Shown here: piece after piece, positions 1 to 7,142 of the stretch | Layout of the letters: the number at the start of each line of letters is the position of its first letter | Numbering within the stretch: position 1 is the first letter of the stretch | NCBI GenBank assembly: GCA_964522975.1 | Contig: CAZFXK010000076.1 | Coordinates: 1 to 12,103, forward strand | Direction: 5' to 3' | Length of the DNA stretch: 12,103 nucleotides | Source: Bacteroides_E sp964522975 | GTDB lineage: Bacteria; Bacteroidota; Bacteroidia; Bacteroidales; Bacteroidaceae | The notes under the pieces: model-generated | Database searches by the model: none | What the model saw: the letters and a program-made list of their open reading frames with translations, nothing else | Told to the model about the DNA's origin: nothing | Translations under genes and position numbers: made by a program

Positions 1-2247
1 CTCTAGTACTATTTCCAGTTGTTTTCTAAATTGCTCAACAATTTGTTTTGATTTATCATCACCCAATTCCTGATTGGCTTTTTCAAGTTTATAGAATGTT
101 TCTTTTAATTTTGCTTCCAATGTTGGCCATTCTGCGTCATCGCTTAATTCATCAATCACTTTCAATGTCCTTCGCAGATTGGTTAATACTTCCTGTTTAT
201 TGTCTACATCATTTTTATCATTTTCGAATGTTTTTTCAAGATTCTCAATCTCCTCTTTTATTGTTTCTATTTTTTTTAGTTTTGTGTCATCAGTAAAGTC
301 TTTTTTTGACTCTAGCTCTTGTACTGCGCTTTTAGCTTTTTTTATTTCATTGGCTAACCAATCTGTATCTGTTGATTGAACCGTATTGGTAGGTACTTTT
401 ATTTCTGTAGTATATTCTATGTAGGGGAAAAAGGCCTCCACTGAAACTTCTTGCGATCTGTCAATGCTAATCGTTAGGTCTACTTGGCTATTTTCTGGCA
501 ATAGGGTTGGAAGATCACTTCCACTAATTATTATGTCATAAACGTGATCATTGTATATGGCTCTTGTACCATCGGCATTATGTTCGCCTTGATAAAGTGG
601 GATTTTGATAAAATCGGAATCCATTCCGGGTCGAATTTGCTTTTGAGTTTTGAGGCCATTGATTACACCTATAGCCGGTAGTGATTTATTCTTTTCTAAT
701 CCTTCCGCTGATTGAAATACAACTTTTCCGGAACTTTCTGATAGAATTTCTACCCCCCAATTATAAGGTAAGGTTGAATTGCCTATTTTCGATCCTTGTA
801 TGATGGTAAAGGTGTTGGGTTGGCACTCCAGAGAGTTGCCTTGATTGTCATATAGTGTTATCTTAAATATGTTTGTTTTACCTTCCTCCAGATGCACATC
901 AATAATCTCACCCTTTGTGTCTATTTCGATCTTGCCACTTGACCATGCATTGTCTCCACGTTTAATTTCAGCAAAAACTTTTTCGGGAATAGCTCCCTCG
1001 GTCTTATCTTCCAGTATTTTTATTGTTATGAATTCTTCAGTTTCTACGGTTGAGGCTTCACTCCCTATTTCAAGTTGTATTTTTGTTTTGTCTCGTGTTG
1101 TTTCAATTATATCTTCAGCTATGTCGATGGTGGAGGCATAGAGCGCAGCTCCTTTTGATACAACAGTCATGGGGTCAACATTTGTGTCCGGTTTGCGAAT
1201 TTGACTTTCCAGCATTTTTCTTAATATGGGAGACAGGGTAGGCCCACCCACAAGAATTAAAGACTCTAAATCGCTTCCTTTCAGATTATTTCGCTCAATC
1301 AGTTTTAGACTTAAGTCAACGGCTCGTTGAAAGACAGGAGTTAATATACGCGCTAAGTCTTCCTGAGTTATGGTAAGATCAATATCTATTTCCTCTCCCT
1401 CATCATCTTCTCCGCAATCTCCGGGATCTACATATATATTATGTGAAGCATTGAACGAAAGATTATTTTTTATTTCTTCTGCAAAAAACTTTAGAGCGTT
1501 CCTGAATTCAGCCTTTCTCTTGTCGTCGGAAAGAATATTATGAATAGAAAAACGATCTTGAATATGTGGAAGGATTAGTTGATCTACAATTGCAAAATCT
1601 AAATTTTTACCCCCTAAATAGTTGTCTCCCTCGGTATCTACAACCCTCATTATCCCGTCTTCTACCTTTAGCAATGCGGTATCGAATGTTCCCCCTCCAA
1701 AATCAAAAACCAACCAAAACCCGTCTTTATTCAAGTTCTCCAAACCATATGCCATAGAGGCAGCTACAGGCTCTTGTAGAACTTCAATATGACTAAATCC
1801 TGCTAATTGGGCGGCTTTTCGAGTTGCATCTATTTGATTATTTTTAAAAGCAGCAGGAACAGTAACAATTACAGCACTGATATTCTCATCTTGTACGTAT
1901 TCCTTTAAACGCTTTAGTACTTCAGCAGAAAGCTCTTCAGAAGAAAAATCTTTTTCGGCAAAGGAACTATGGTATTTTTTATCGGTTCCCATTGTTCTTT
2001 TGAACTCTATATAAGAGTTAAAGGAGGTGTTGTTAGATAGATTTTTTAAACTATTAGACCGGTAATTCAGATAGGCTTTGTCACCAACAAAAAGATTGCC
2101 TTTTTGGTTTACGGCTATGCATGAAGGTGTAGTGTCTTTTTGTGTGTCTAAAGATTTTATGATTCTAATAGTGCCATTTTCCATTCTGGAAATGGCAGAG
2201 TTAGTTGTACCTAAGTCAATTCCATAATCTATTTTTGTTCTTATCAT
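1..2247 (-). CDS. Divergent Hsp70 (DnaK-like) chaperone, C-terminus cut by window edge
   Basis: Hsp70 proteins are ATP-driven chaperones whose nucleotide-binding domain (NBD) gates a peptide-binding domain. The frame stays open from the ATG at 2247 to base 1, giving 749 residues with no stop, so the gene continues to the left. The NBD is about residues 1-380. It has phosphate-1 motif GIDLGTTNSA at 9-18, phosphate-2 motif DFGGGTFD at 182-189 and adenosine motif VGGP at 333-336, so ATPase activity is expected. An acidic insert lies near 276-288. Residues about 385-490 form an extra, probably beta-rich segment that E. coli DnaK lacks. A substrate-binding beta domain follows (about 494-615), with IPLYQGE at 549-555 matching the family IxVxQGE. 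From about 625 onward it is charged and helical, like a lid or coiled coil. Canonical DnaK is about 640 residues, so this one is clearly larger. It is the third gene of its operon, 11 bases after the GrpE-like gene, which argues for a specialised Hsp70 rather than housekeeping DnaK. Confidence 0.95.
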   Translation of the reverse strand, partial: MIRTKIDYGIDLGTTNSAISRMENGTIRIIKSLDTQKDTTPSCIAVNQKGNLFVGDKAYLNYRSNSLKNLSNNTSFNSYIEFKRTMGTDKKYHSSFAEKDFSSEELSAEVLKRLKEYVQDENISAVIVTVPAAFKNNQIDATRKAAQLAGFSHIEVLQEPVAASMAYGLENLNKDGFWLVFDFGGGTFDTALLKVEDGIMRVVDTEGDNYLGGKNLDFAIVDQLILPHIQDRFSIHNILSDDKRKAEFRNALKFFAEEIKNNLSFNASHNIYVDPGDCGEDDEGEEIDIDLTITQEDLARILTPVFQRAVDLSLKLIERNNLKGSDLESLILVGGPTLSPILRKMLESQIRKPDTNVDPMTVVSKGAALYASTIDIAEDIIETTRDKTKIQLEIGSEASTVETEEFITIKILEDKTEGAIPEKVFAEIKRGDNAWSSGKIEIDTKGEIIDVHLEEGKTNIFKITLYDNQGNSLECQPNTFTIIQGSKIGNSTLPYNWGVEILSESSGKVVFQSAEGLEKNKSLPAIGVINGLKTQKQIRPGMDSDFIKIPLYQGEHNADGTRAIYNDHVYDIIISGSDLPTLLPENSQVDLTISIDRSQEVSVEAFFPYIEYTTEIKVPTNTVQSTDTDWLANEIKKAKSAVQELESKKDFTDDTKLKKIETIKEEIENLEKTFENDKNDVDNKQEVLTNLRRTLKVIDELSDDAEWPTLEAKLKETFYKLEKANQELGDDKSKQIVEQFRKQLEIVLE

Positions 2248-2258
2248 GGCTATATAAT

Positions 2259-3164
2259 TTAATTTTGTGATACTTCAACTTGTGCTCTTTGAATTAATAT
2301 ACCGTTAAAGTTTACCTGTGGGCGTATAACTTTCGTGATAATTCTTTTTCCTTCTTCCAAGGAATCGTCCAGGATGAAATTAATGACATCCAGATTCATT
2401 CGTTCGTCAAATTCCTCATTTAGTAAACTGATGATTTCGTATCCATTAGCCGCAAAATTAGCTTGGATTCTCTCTATCCCTTTCTCCAGTGGTTTAATTC
2501 CTTTTGTGTTTCCATCTAAACGGGATAGATTTTTTTGCATCCGGGCTATTTCGTCGGCTACTTTTAGAGCCAATGAATGATCGGCTTCTTCTGCACTCTT
2601 TTTACTTTTATTGTTCGATTTCTCTTGCTGAAGTTTGAGTTGAGTTTCTAAGATGCCAATTAATTTGTTGTCCAGTTTCAATCCTTCCTCATCCATAGCC
2701 AGTTTTGTGTTCCTTATTTGAGCCTCAACATCAATATGGGTTGACCGTATCCGTTTTCTTAATAACACATACATAAGAACAGCAATAAGAAGTAGGGCAA
2801 TAGTTGCTAATATCCAATAAAGTTTATTTTTAGAAACATTATCGCCAAGCTTTGATATATCCTTATTCAATGTGCTCTCTATGTTCCGGGTTTTGGTTTC
2901 AAACTCATTTGCTATTGTGTTAATTGCTTGGTGTCCTTTTTGGATTTCTCCACTTAAACTATCGTTTTTTTCTGTTTGCTTTTTTCTCTCTTTATCTAAA
3001 AGGACAATTCTTGTTTTTTGTGATTTAATCTCGTTTTTTAGAATCATCATTTCTTCTGTTAAAGACTTTAACTCTTTTTCTAACTCATCAGTATTCTTGA
3101 TTGTATCTTGAGGAAAAAGAGAAATAGAATAGAATAATAGTAGGATATAAATGGCCTTTTTCAT
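2259..3164 (-). CDS. Membrane-spanning coiled-coil protein with GrpE-like cytoplasmic domain
   Basis: This 301-residue protein belongs to no named family I recognise with certainty. Residues 1-18 (MKK, then a hydrophobic run, no lipobox cysteine) look like a signal peptide or N-terminal anchor. Residues 26-112 are charged heptad-rich coiled coil, 115-135 are one strong membrane helix, and RKRIR at 136-140 gives a cytoplasmic side by the positive-inside rule. Residues about 195-301 resemble GrpE, the Hsp70 nucleotide-exchange factor: a long helix, then GYEIISLLNEEFD at 241-253 (compare GrpE GVEPI..GEPFD), then a beta-rich end with EEGKRII at 270-276 and ILIQRAQVEVS at 289-299 (compare GrpE GTVV.. 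and RVLRPAMVxVS). I infer an inner-membrane GrpE-like cofactor for the Hsp70 encoded 11 bases downstream. The start at 3164 is chosen because it begins the signal sequence and leaves 11 bases after the preceding gene. An in-frame ATG at 3233 would overlap that gene by 58 bases. The gene is certain; the GrpE link is an inference, about 0.6. Confidence 0.85.
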   Translation of the reverse strand: MKKAIYILLLFYSISLFPQDTIKNTDELEKELKSLTEEMMILKNEIKSQKTRIVLLDKERKKQTEKNDSLSGEIQKGHQAINTIANEFETKTRNIESTLNKDISKLGDNVSKNKLYWILATIALLLIAVLMYVLLRKRIRSTHIDVEAQIRNTKLAMDEEGLKLDNKLIGILETQLKLQQEKSNNKSKKSAEEADHSLALKVADEIARMQKNLSRLDGNTKGIKPLEKGIERIQANFAANGYEIISLLNEEFDERMNLDVINFILDDSLEEGKRIITKVIRPQVNFNGILIQRAQVEVSQN

Positions 3165-3175
3165 ATATAGATATT

Positions 3176-4660
3176 TTATGCAAAAATTAATAAAACAAGA
3201 ATGGTTACCATAACCAGTATTGTAGAGAGGCAACCACTATTACTGTTGAAAGTAGATAGACCAAGTTGTGATGCTATTGATATCAATATATTGTGGTTAT
3301 TATTATAATGTGTTTGTATTTCGGCAGACATATCTAATTTACCTATTAAATAAGAAACTTCTAATGCTTCTTTTATAATGGGCTTTAACGTGTTTAGTGC
3401 TAACTGTTTATTAAAAGCGTATTTTATGGACTCTTGTTCCCTGTTTACTATGGAAATTAGAGTAGAGAGAGCCAAATTTACTATGCCACCGCTTAGCAGT
3501 TGATAAAGAGGATCTGTTTTACCAACTTTATCTCTTATTTTATCAAGCATGGGTTTACAAGTAGTAATAAAGAGTTTGATATTCGAAATGGATTTAGACT
3601 GTTGTTGAAAACCATTTATTTTTTGTGTGATGAAATCTAACTCTTCTTTAATTGGCGATGTTTTAAGCCACTCTTCTATTCCTTTTATATTTTCTTTTAT
3701 CCGGTCACTGGTTTGGCTTTGTGTGGCTGTTTCTTGTGCTAAATTCAGTAATTGTAAGGCTTCTGTGCTAGGATCTTTTGTTTCCTTCCAAGCAATGAAG
3801 TAGTCTATTCCACATTGCATTATTTCTTTAGCTAAATTATCAGCTACCATTTCGTAGGTTATATCCTTTTTCCCCAGTATGGATTTTAAGGTTTCCAAAT
3901 CCTTTTTAGTTTCCTCATAAAGCTTTAGTCCCAGAGCATACGCATTGTTTGTGTCATTTTTTCTTTTTTCGCTGGTTTTGCTTATTTGTGACTCAATATT
4001 ATGAATAGGCTCTTTGGTGAATTTCCGATAAAAGATATCTAATACGGGTTTGTCGCTACTTTTGAAAAAATGTATGATTTCGTTATTCGAATGCCTTTCT
4101 GTTAATTGAGTTAACAGACTATCTACAAGTCGTTCCAATTCTTTTTGAGGGTCAATATTATAAGTTTGGTCGGCTACAGCATAAACAAAGTCAGTAAAAG
4201 CCTCGGATAATATTAAGTTAGTTTTTAGCCTTATTCCCTCTTTAATATCATTGATTTCATTACTAAGTAGCTTAATGGTTGCTATATTGTTGAAATAGGA
4301 GAAATTTTTAGCTGAAATTTCTTTTCCGGATGTAACTTTTTCCCATATTTCAATGGATTTATCCATGTCTCCATGGACAAGATGTGTAATGGCCGTTTCA
4401 TCAAATAAATTGATGTTTAGAAACCAGAATAAAGCATTATTAATTTTGTCTTGATTTTGTTCAATTTTGGAAAAGGCAGCATTAATCATACTTTCTGATC
4501 TTTCTATTTTATTAAAAAACGAAAAATCAAACTCTGATGTTACTTCTCTTCCTATGCTGGCGTACCTAAGAAGCTTGCTCTTCTGTCTTTGTAATTCTTT
4601 TTCGGATGAATTAGCAACTATTCCTACTATTCTATATGGGTTTTCTTGAATAATATTCAT
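3176..4660 (-). CDS. Tail-anchored protein with degenerate J-like N-terminus and helical repeats
   Basis: First gene of the Hsp70 operon, 494 residues. Residues 7-81 follow the outline of a J domain: NPYRIVGI at 7-14 matches the DxYxxLGV opening, SSEKELQRQKSKL at 18-30 matches the helix that follows, and the stretch ends with a helix and FWF at 78-80. The His-Pro-Asp tripeptide that J proteins need to stimulate Hsp70 ATPase is absent; the corresponding place reads LRYASIGRE. The middle (about 90-450) is helical, with a TPR-like stretch around 92-106 (HLVHGDMDKSIEIWEK) and several charged helices. Residues 477-494 are wholly hydrophobic and run to the last residue, typical of a C-terminal tail anchor, so the bulk should face the cytoplasm. 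The start at 4660 is the only good one and directly precedes the J-like motif; no well-spaced Shine-Dalgarno is visible. The downstream gene starts 11 bases after its stop. It probably recruits the Hsp70 or its clients to the membrane. J-like homology is inferred at motif level. Confidence 0.88.
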   Translation of the reverse strand: MNIIQENPYRIVGIVANSSEKELQRQKSKLLRYASIGREVTSEFDFSFFNKIERSESMINAAFSKIEQNQDKINNALFWFLNINLFDETAITHLVHGDMDKSIEIWEKVTSGKEISAKNFSYFNNIATIKLLSNEINDIKEGIRLKTNLILSEAFTDFVYAVADQTYNIDPQKELERLVDSLLTQLTERHSNNEIIHFFKSSDKPVLDIFYRKFTKEPIHNIESQISKTSEKRKNDTNNAYALGLKLYEETKKDLETLKSILGKKDITYEMVADNLAKEIMQCGIDYFIAWKETKDPSTEALQLLNLAQETATQSQTSDRIKENIKGIEEWLKTSPIKEELDFITQKINGFQQQSKSISNIKLFITTCKPMLDKIRDKVGKTDPLYQLLSGGIVNLALSTLISIVNREQESIKYAFNKQLALNTLKPIIKEALEVSYLIGKLDMSAEIQTHYNNNHNILISIASQLGLSTFNSNSGCLSTILVMVTILVLLIFA

Positions 4661-5586
4661 ATGTGTCTATGGTATATTATCTCCGGAATATCAATTCTTT
4701 AATGTCAATAGGTTCTTGAGTTAAATTGTATTCTAAGATTTAAGGTTAAATAATTAATTACAAATATGATGAAAAAACAGTTTTTTTATGCTCTGTTTCT
4801 GTTTTTGAAAATTAACAAATATTTATCACAATATACTGATAAAAGCAAATAAAATGCAAATAAAAGTGAAATTATATATATAATAAATTACATTCTATTA
4901 ACAGGTTTATTCTGTAATATGGGTATAATGAGCAATTCGAAAGAGGTGAGATTTTCAGACATTAGTTTTTATTTTTTAGATAAACTCAATCCTTATTATT
5001 ACTTATGATTTCTTTAATCAAGCCCTTTTAAGCTGTTTGGCGCGCTATCTCGTATGGTAATTAATCTTAATGTAAAAGATGAATTATGAGTTGTAATATA
5101 TTTAATCTGTTGATTATCAATTGATTGTTGAATGCTTATTGGCTTTATTATATTGTAATTTGGTGGTGGCTTAAAGAATGAGATTGTAACTGGAATCATT
5201 GATAAAAAGTAAAAATGCAGTTTTGAAAGCATTTATTTTCTTTCTTACTAAGTAAAATATTTTCAATCTTTTCTGTGAAATTTAGGGAAGACAGAATACA
5301 CCCTGATTATGCTTCTGCTTTTTTTGATTTTGCGTGGAAGTTGATCTGATTGGGGTAGTGTATTAATTGGATAAACACAACATTCCGGTCGGTCTGGGTT
5401 CGAGCCCTTGTCGGTCTGGGAGACAACCCATTTAGATCCCAGACCGAAGCTTGTTGGGTCTGGAATCTATTAAAATGTTGATTAGGCAAATGGTTTACTC
5501 AATGCATGGAATTGTGGGGAGACACTAAAATGGTAAAAATCAGAAAAGACAAAAGAGAATCTTTCAGAACTAAAATGGTTCTGCCA
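4661..5586. other. 926-base non-coding region between the two operons
   Basis: I can support no gene here. Leftward promoter signals for the J-like/GrpE-like/Hsp70 operon must lie in its left part, but I found no convincing Bacteroidales TAnnTTTG -7 box in the correct orientation, so no promoter is marked. A direct repeat gcaaataaaa occurs at 4845-4854 and 4856-4865, and a short palindrome ttatatatataa lies at 4872-4883; both may be chance in such AT-rich DNA. Short ORFs at 4919-5008 (+) and 5014-5232 (-) are unsupported. A GC-rich repeat cluster at 5388-5463 is listed separately. The 11-mer actaaaatggt occurs at 5524-5534 and 5569-5579. Downstream of the metallophosphoesterase stop I see no clear hairpin followed by a T-run on the minus strand, so the end of the right operon is unmarked. 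The stretch may hold decayed remnants of an insertion. Confidence 0.7.
5388..5463. repeat. GC-rich cluster of competing inverted and direct repeats
   Basis: In very AT-rich surroundings this island has an 11-base perfect inverted repeat, tcggtctggga at 5411-5421 and tcccagaccga at 5437-5447, with a 15-base loop. The left arm is preceded by a second copy of gtcggtctggg (5388-5398 and 5410-5420, offset 22). A third, partial copy, ggtctgg, lies at 5457-5463. All three can pair with the single ccagacc at 5439-5445, so the stems are mutually exclusive. Between the first two copies lies gggttcgagccc (5396-5407), which resembles a tRNA T-arm. No T-run follows on either strand, so it is not an obvious terminator. 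It could be a remnant of a tRNA 3' end or integration site, a structured RNA, or a degenerate mobile-element end. Confidence 0.6.
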
Positions 5587-6216
5587 TTAGAAATTAATTA
5601 TCATTGGGCTATTACCAATGGTATAATTTTCATTGAGGATACTGCCGTTGACAAACGTGGTGTAGGTGTTTTTATATATGCCGTATGCTTCATGAATATG
5701 TCCAAAGAGATGATATTTAGGTTTTATCAATTTTACTTTCTTGAGTAAGTTTTCACATCCGACTTTTAAACCGGGTTTGGTTAAATCGAGAATTCCAAAA
5801 GGTGGCCCATGTGTAATAAGAACATCTGTGTTTTTAGGTATTTTATTCCAATATTTATTGATTTCTTTGCCTCGATCTTTGTTGAAAGCCCAGTTGAAAT
5901 ATGTAGGTGTGATAGGAGACCCCCAGAAGTTTATTCCTTCGATTGATATACCTGTATTACATAAGTAATAGCTGTTTTCAGTTAGCATTCTCTGAATTCT
6001 GTTCACCGTTTCATCTTCAAAATAGAAATCATGATTCCCGGCAATGAATATTTTGTATCTAAAATCCAGTTTTGAAAACCATTTGATGAAATCTTCTACT
6101 TCATGATCTTCTCCATGTTTTGAAACATCTCCGCCATGTATTAGTATATCAGCTTGGGGCAGTTTTTGTAATTTTCGGTGCTGTCCGTGTGTGTCGGATA
6201 TAAATAGTATTTTCAT
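5587..6216 (-). CDS. MPPED-type calcineurin-like metallophosphoesterase
   Basis: A 209-residue metallophosphoesterase that uses two metal ions to hydrolyse phosphoester bonds. All expected ligands are present: DTH at 8-10, GGD at 28-30, GNHD at 60-63, THGPP at 135-139 and GHIH at 172-175. The inter-motif text (EVEDFIKWF, IAGNHDFYF, FWGSPITPTYFNWAFN, DVLITHGPPFG, LFGHIHEAYG) follows the MPPED1/MPPED2 (239FB) type rather than YfcE or Mre11. Relatives of that type have been described as metallophosphodiesterases, including on cyclic nucleotides, but the substrate here is unknown. There is no signal peptide or membrane segment, so it should be cytoplasmic, and the length is normal. It is the last gene of the operon. 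Its ATG at 6216 overlaps the stop of the ADP-ribosylglycohydrolase in an ATGA junction, implying translational coupling. Pairing with an ADP-ribose-removing enzyme suggests a phosphorylated or nucleotide-linked ADP-ribose product as substrate; that is speculation. Confidence 0.95.
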   Translation of the reverse strand: MKILFISDTHGQHRKLQKLPQADILIHGGDVSKHGEDHEVEDFIKWFSKLDFRYKIFIAGNHDFYFEDETVNRIQRMLTENSYYLCNTGISIEGINFWGSPITPTYFNWAFNKDRGKEINKYWNKIPKNTDVLITHGPPFGILDLTKPGLKVGCENLLKKVKLIKPKYHLFGHIHEAYGIYKNTYTTFVNGSILNENYTIGNSPMIINF

Positions 6217-7142
6217 TGTGTGATATAAATAAAGGAGTTTATTTTATCTATAAGAGTAGATTTGTTAATTAAATTATTAATTAGGTTGTTGGGAATTAAA
6301 TTAGCTCCAAATTTCACGCCTAATAATGCACCGGAAACCGCACCGTTTGTATCAGCATCGCCTCCTTGTTCAATAATCGATCTTAATCCTGAATAAAAGT
6401 TTGATGAATAATTATATGCCCATAAAGCTGCACTCAAAGTTTTTAAGGTATAGCCTATTTTGCCTTGTTCATCTAGTTTAAGAATATCAATATTATTCTG
6501 ATATGCCAATTCTATATACTCAAGAATACGGGTATCATATGCATTCGCTATATTTAGTAAATCTGATTTTAATACTTTTTGATTAGCCAAATGCTTATGA
6601 ATAATGTAAGTAATGATAACACTAGAACCGACACAACGAGGATCGTAATGCGTAAGTTTGCATACATTCTCTGTATTAAATTTCACTTGCTCCCAATCTG
6701 TATAATTCCAACAGCCAAGAATTGGGGTGCGCATAATTCCTCCATTTGCAGCACTTTTTTTTCTTGATATATTCCAAACAAGTTCAGAAGCTTTAAATGG
6801 ATTTTCAGTATATTCGTCTATTGATAATACATTCAATGTATGACGTCCAATACCAATGCCATTTGTTCCCTTCCAAAGAACAAATCGTTTAGCAATATCT
6901 ATCAGATTTATAGTCTTATGCTCAATAAGACTATCTAAAATGCAAAGCATTTGATCTGTATCATCTGTCCATGCCCCTTTTTCCCACAACTTACGATGTC
7001 TGTCTTGTATCATATCATCGTATGAAAGTATTCCACTAGGATAGAAATGTTTAACCTCATCCTTTGTCATAAATTCAGAGGCAAGCCCCAGTGCATCACC
7101 GATGGCTTGCCCAAATATGAGTCCTTTGATTTTGTCAATCAT
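6213..7142 (-). CDS. ADP-ribosylglycohydrolase (DraG/ARH family)
   Basis: A 309-residue cytoplasmic enzyme of the ADP-ribosylglycohydrolase family (DraG, ARH1/ARH3, tri1-type immunity proteins). Members use a binuclear magnesium centre to remove ADP-ribose from proteins or other acceptors. Signature motifs are intact: GQAIGDALG at 11-19, TDDTDQ at 59-64 (metal-binding), NGGIMR at 133-138, THYDPRC at 164-170, and GGDADTNGA at 260-268 followed by a Gly/Ala-rich helix (metal-binding). Length is typical and nothing is truncated, so activity is expected. The acceptor cannot be read from sequence. It is the fourth gene of the operon: its ATG at 7142 overlaps the end of the 750-residue DUF262 gene by 8 bases, and its stop overlaps the next start by 4. 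No ADP-ribosyltransferase is visible in the window. It might therefore reverse a modification made by the host or by a phage transferase, or act on a nucleotide signal. Family call is certain; role is inferred. Confidence 0.96.
   Translation of the reverse strand: MIDKIKGLIFGQAIGDALGLASEFMTKDEVKHFYPSGILSYDDMIQDRHRKLWEKGAWTDDTDQMLCILDSLIEHKTINLIDIAKRFVLWKGTNGIGIGRHTLNVLSIDEYTENPFKASELVWNISRKKSAANGGIMRTPILGCWNYTDWEQVKFNTENVCKLTHYDPRCVGSSVIITYIIHKHLANQKVLKSDLLNIANAYDTRILEYIELAYQNNIDILKLDEQGKIGYTLKTLSAALWAYNYSSNFYSGLRSIIEQGGDADTNGAVSGALLGVKFGANLIPNNLINNLINKSTLIDKINSFIYITQ

Noticed and set aside
3165..3233. Longer start (ATG at 3233) for the GrpE-like membrane gene
   Set aside because: It would add 23 residues before a clear MKK-hydrophobic signal sequence and overlap the preceding gene by 58 bases. 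The ATG at 3164 gives the same 11-base gap as the next junction.
4919..5008. 29-codon plus-strand ORF (MGIMSNSKEVRF...)
   Set aside because: Very short, no ribosome binding site, no known family, and on the opposite strand from every supported gene.
5014..5232. 72-residue minus-strand ORF in the gap between the operons
   Set aside because: No recognisable domain, low-complexity AT-rich codons, no ribosome binding site and no link to either operon. It could be a decayed fragment, but nothing supports an expressed gene.
5411..5447. Intrinsic terminator for the right operon
   Set aside because: The stem is strong, but the loop is 15 bases and no T-run follows on either strand.
5380..5465. A complete tRNA gene around the GGTTCGAGCCC motif
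   Set aside because: Only a T-arm-like element is present. The arms do not pair with correct tRNA spacing and no D-arm or anticodon arm is found, so at most it is a fragment.
5307..5489. 60-residue minus-strand ORF
   Set aside because: It runs straight through the GC-rich repeat cluster, and its Arg/Pro/Thr-rich middle is just a translation of those repeats.
5506..5748. 80-residue plus-strand ORF starting MELWGDTKMVK
   Set aside because: Its second two-thirds are antisense to the 3' end of the metallophosphoesterase gene. The first 27 codons alone carry no recognisable feature, though the Lys/Arg-rich start is slightly protein-like.
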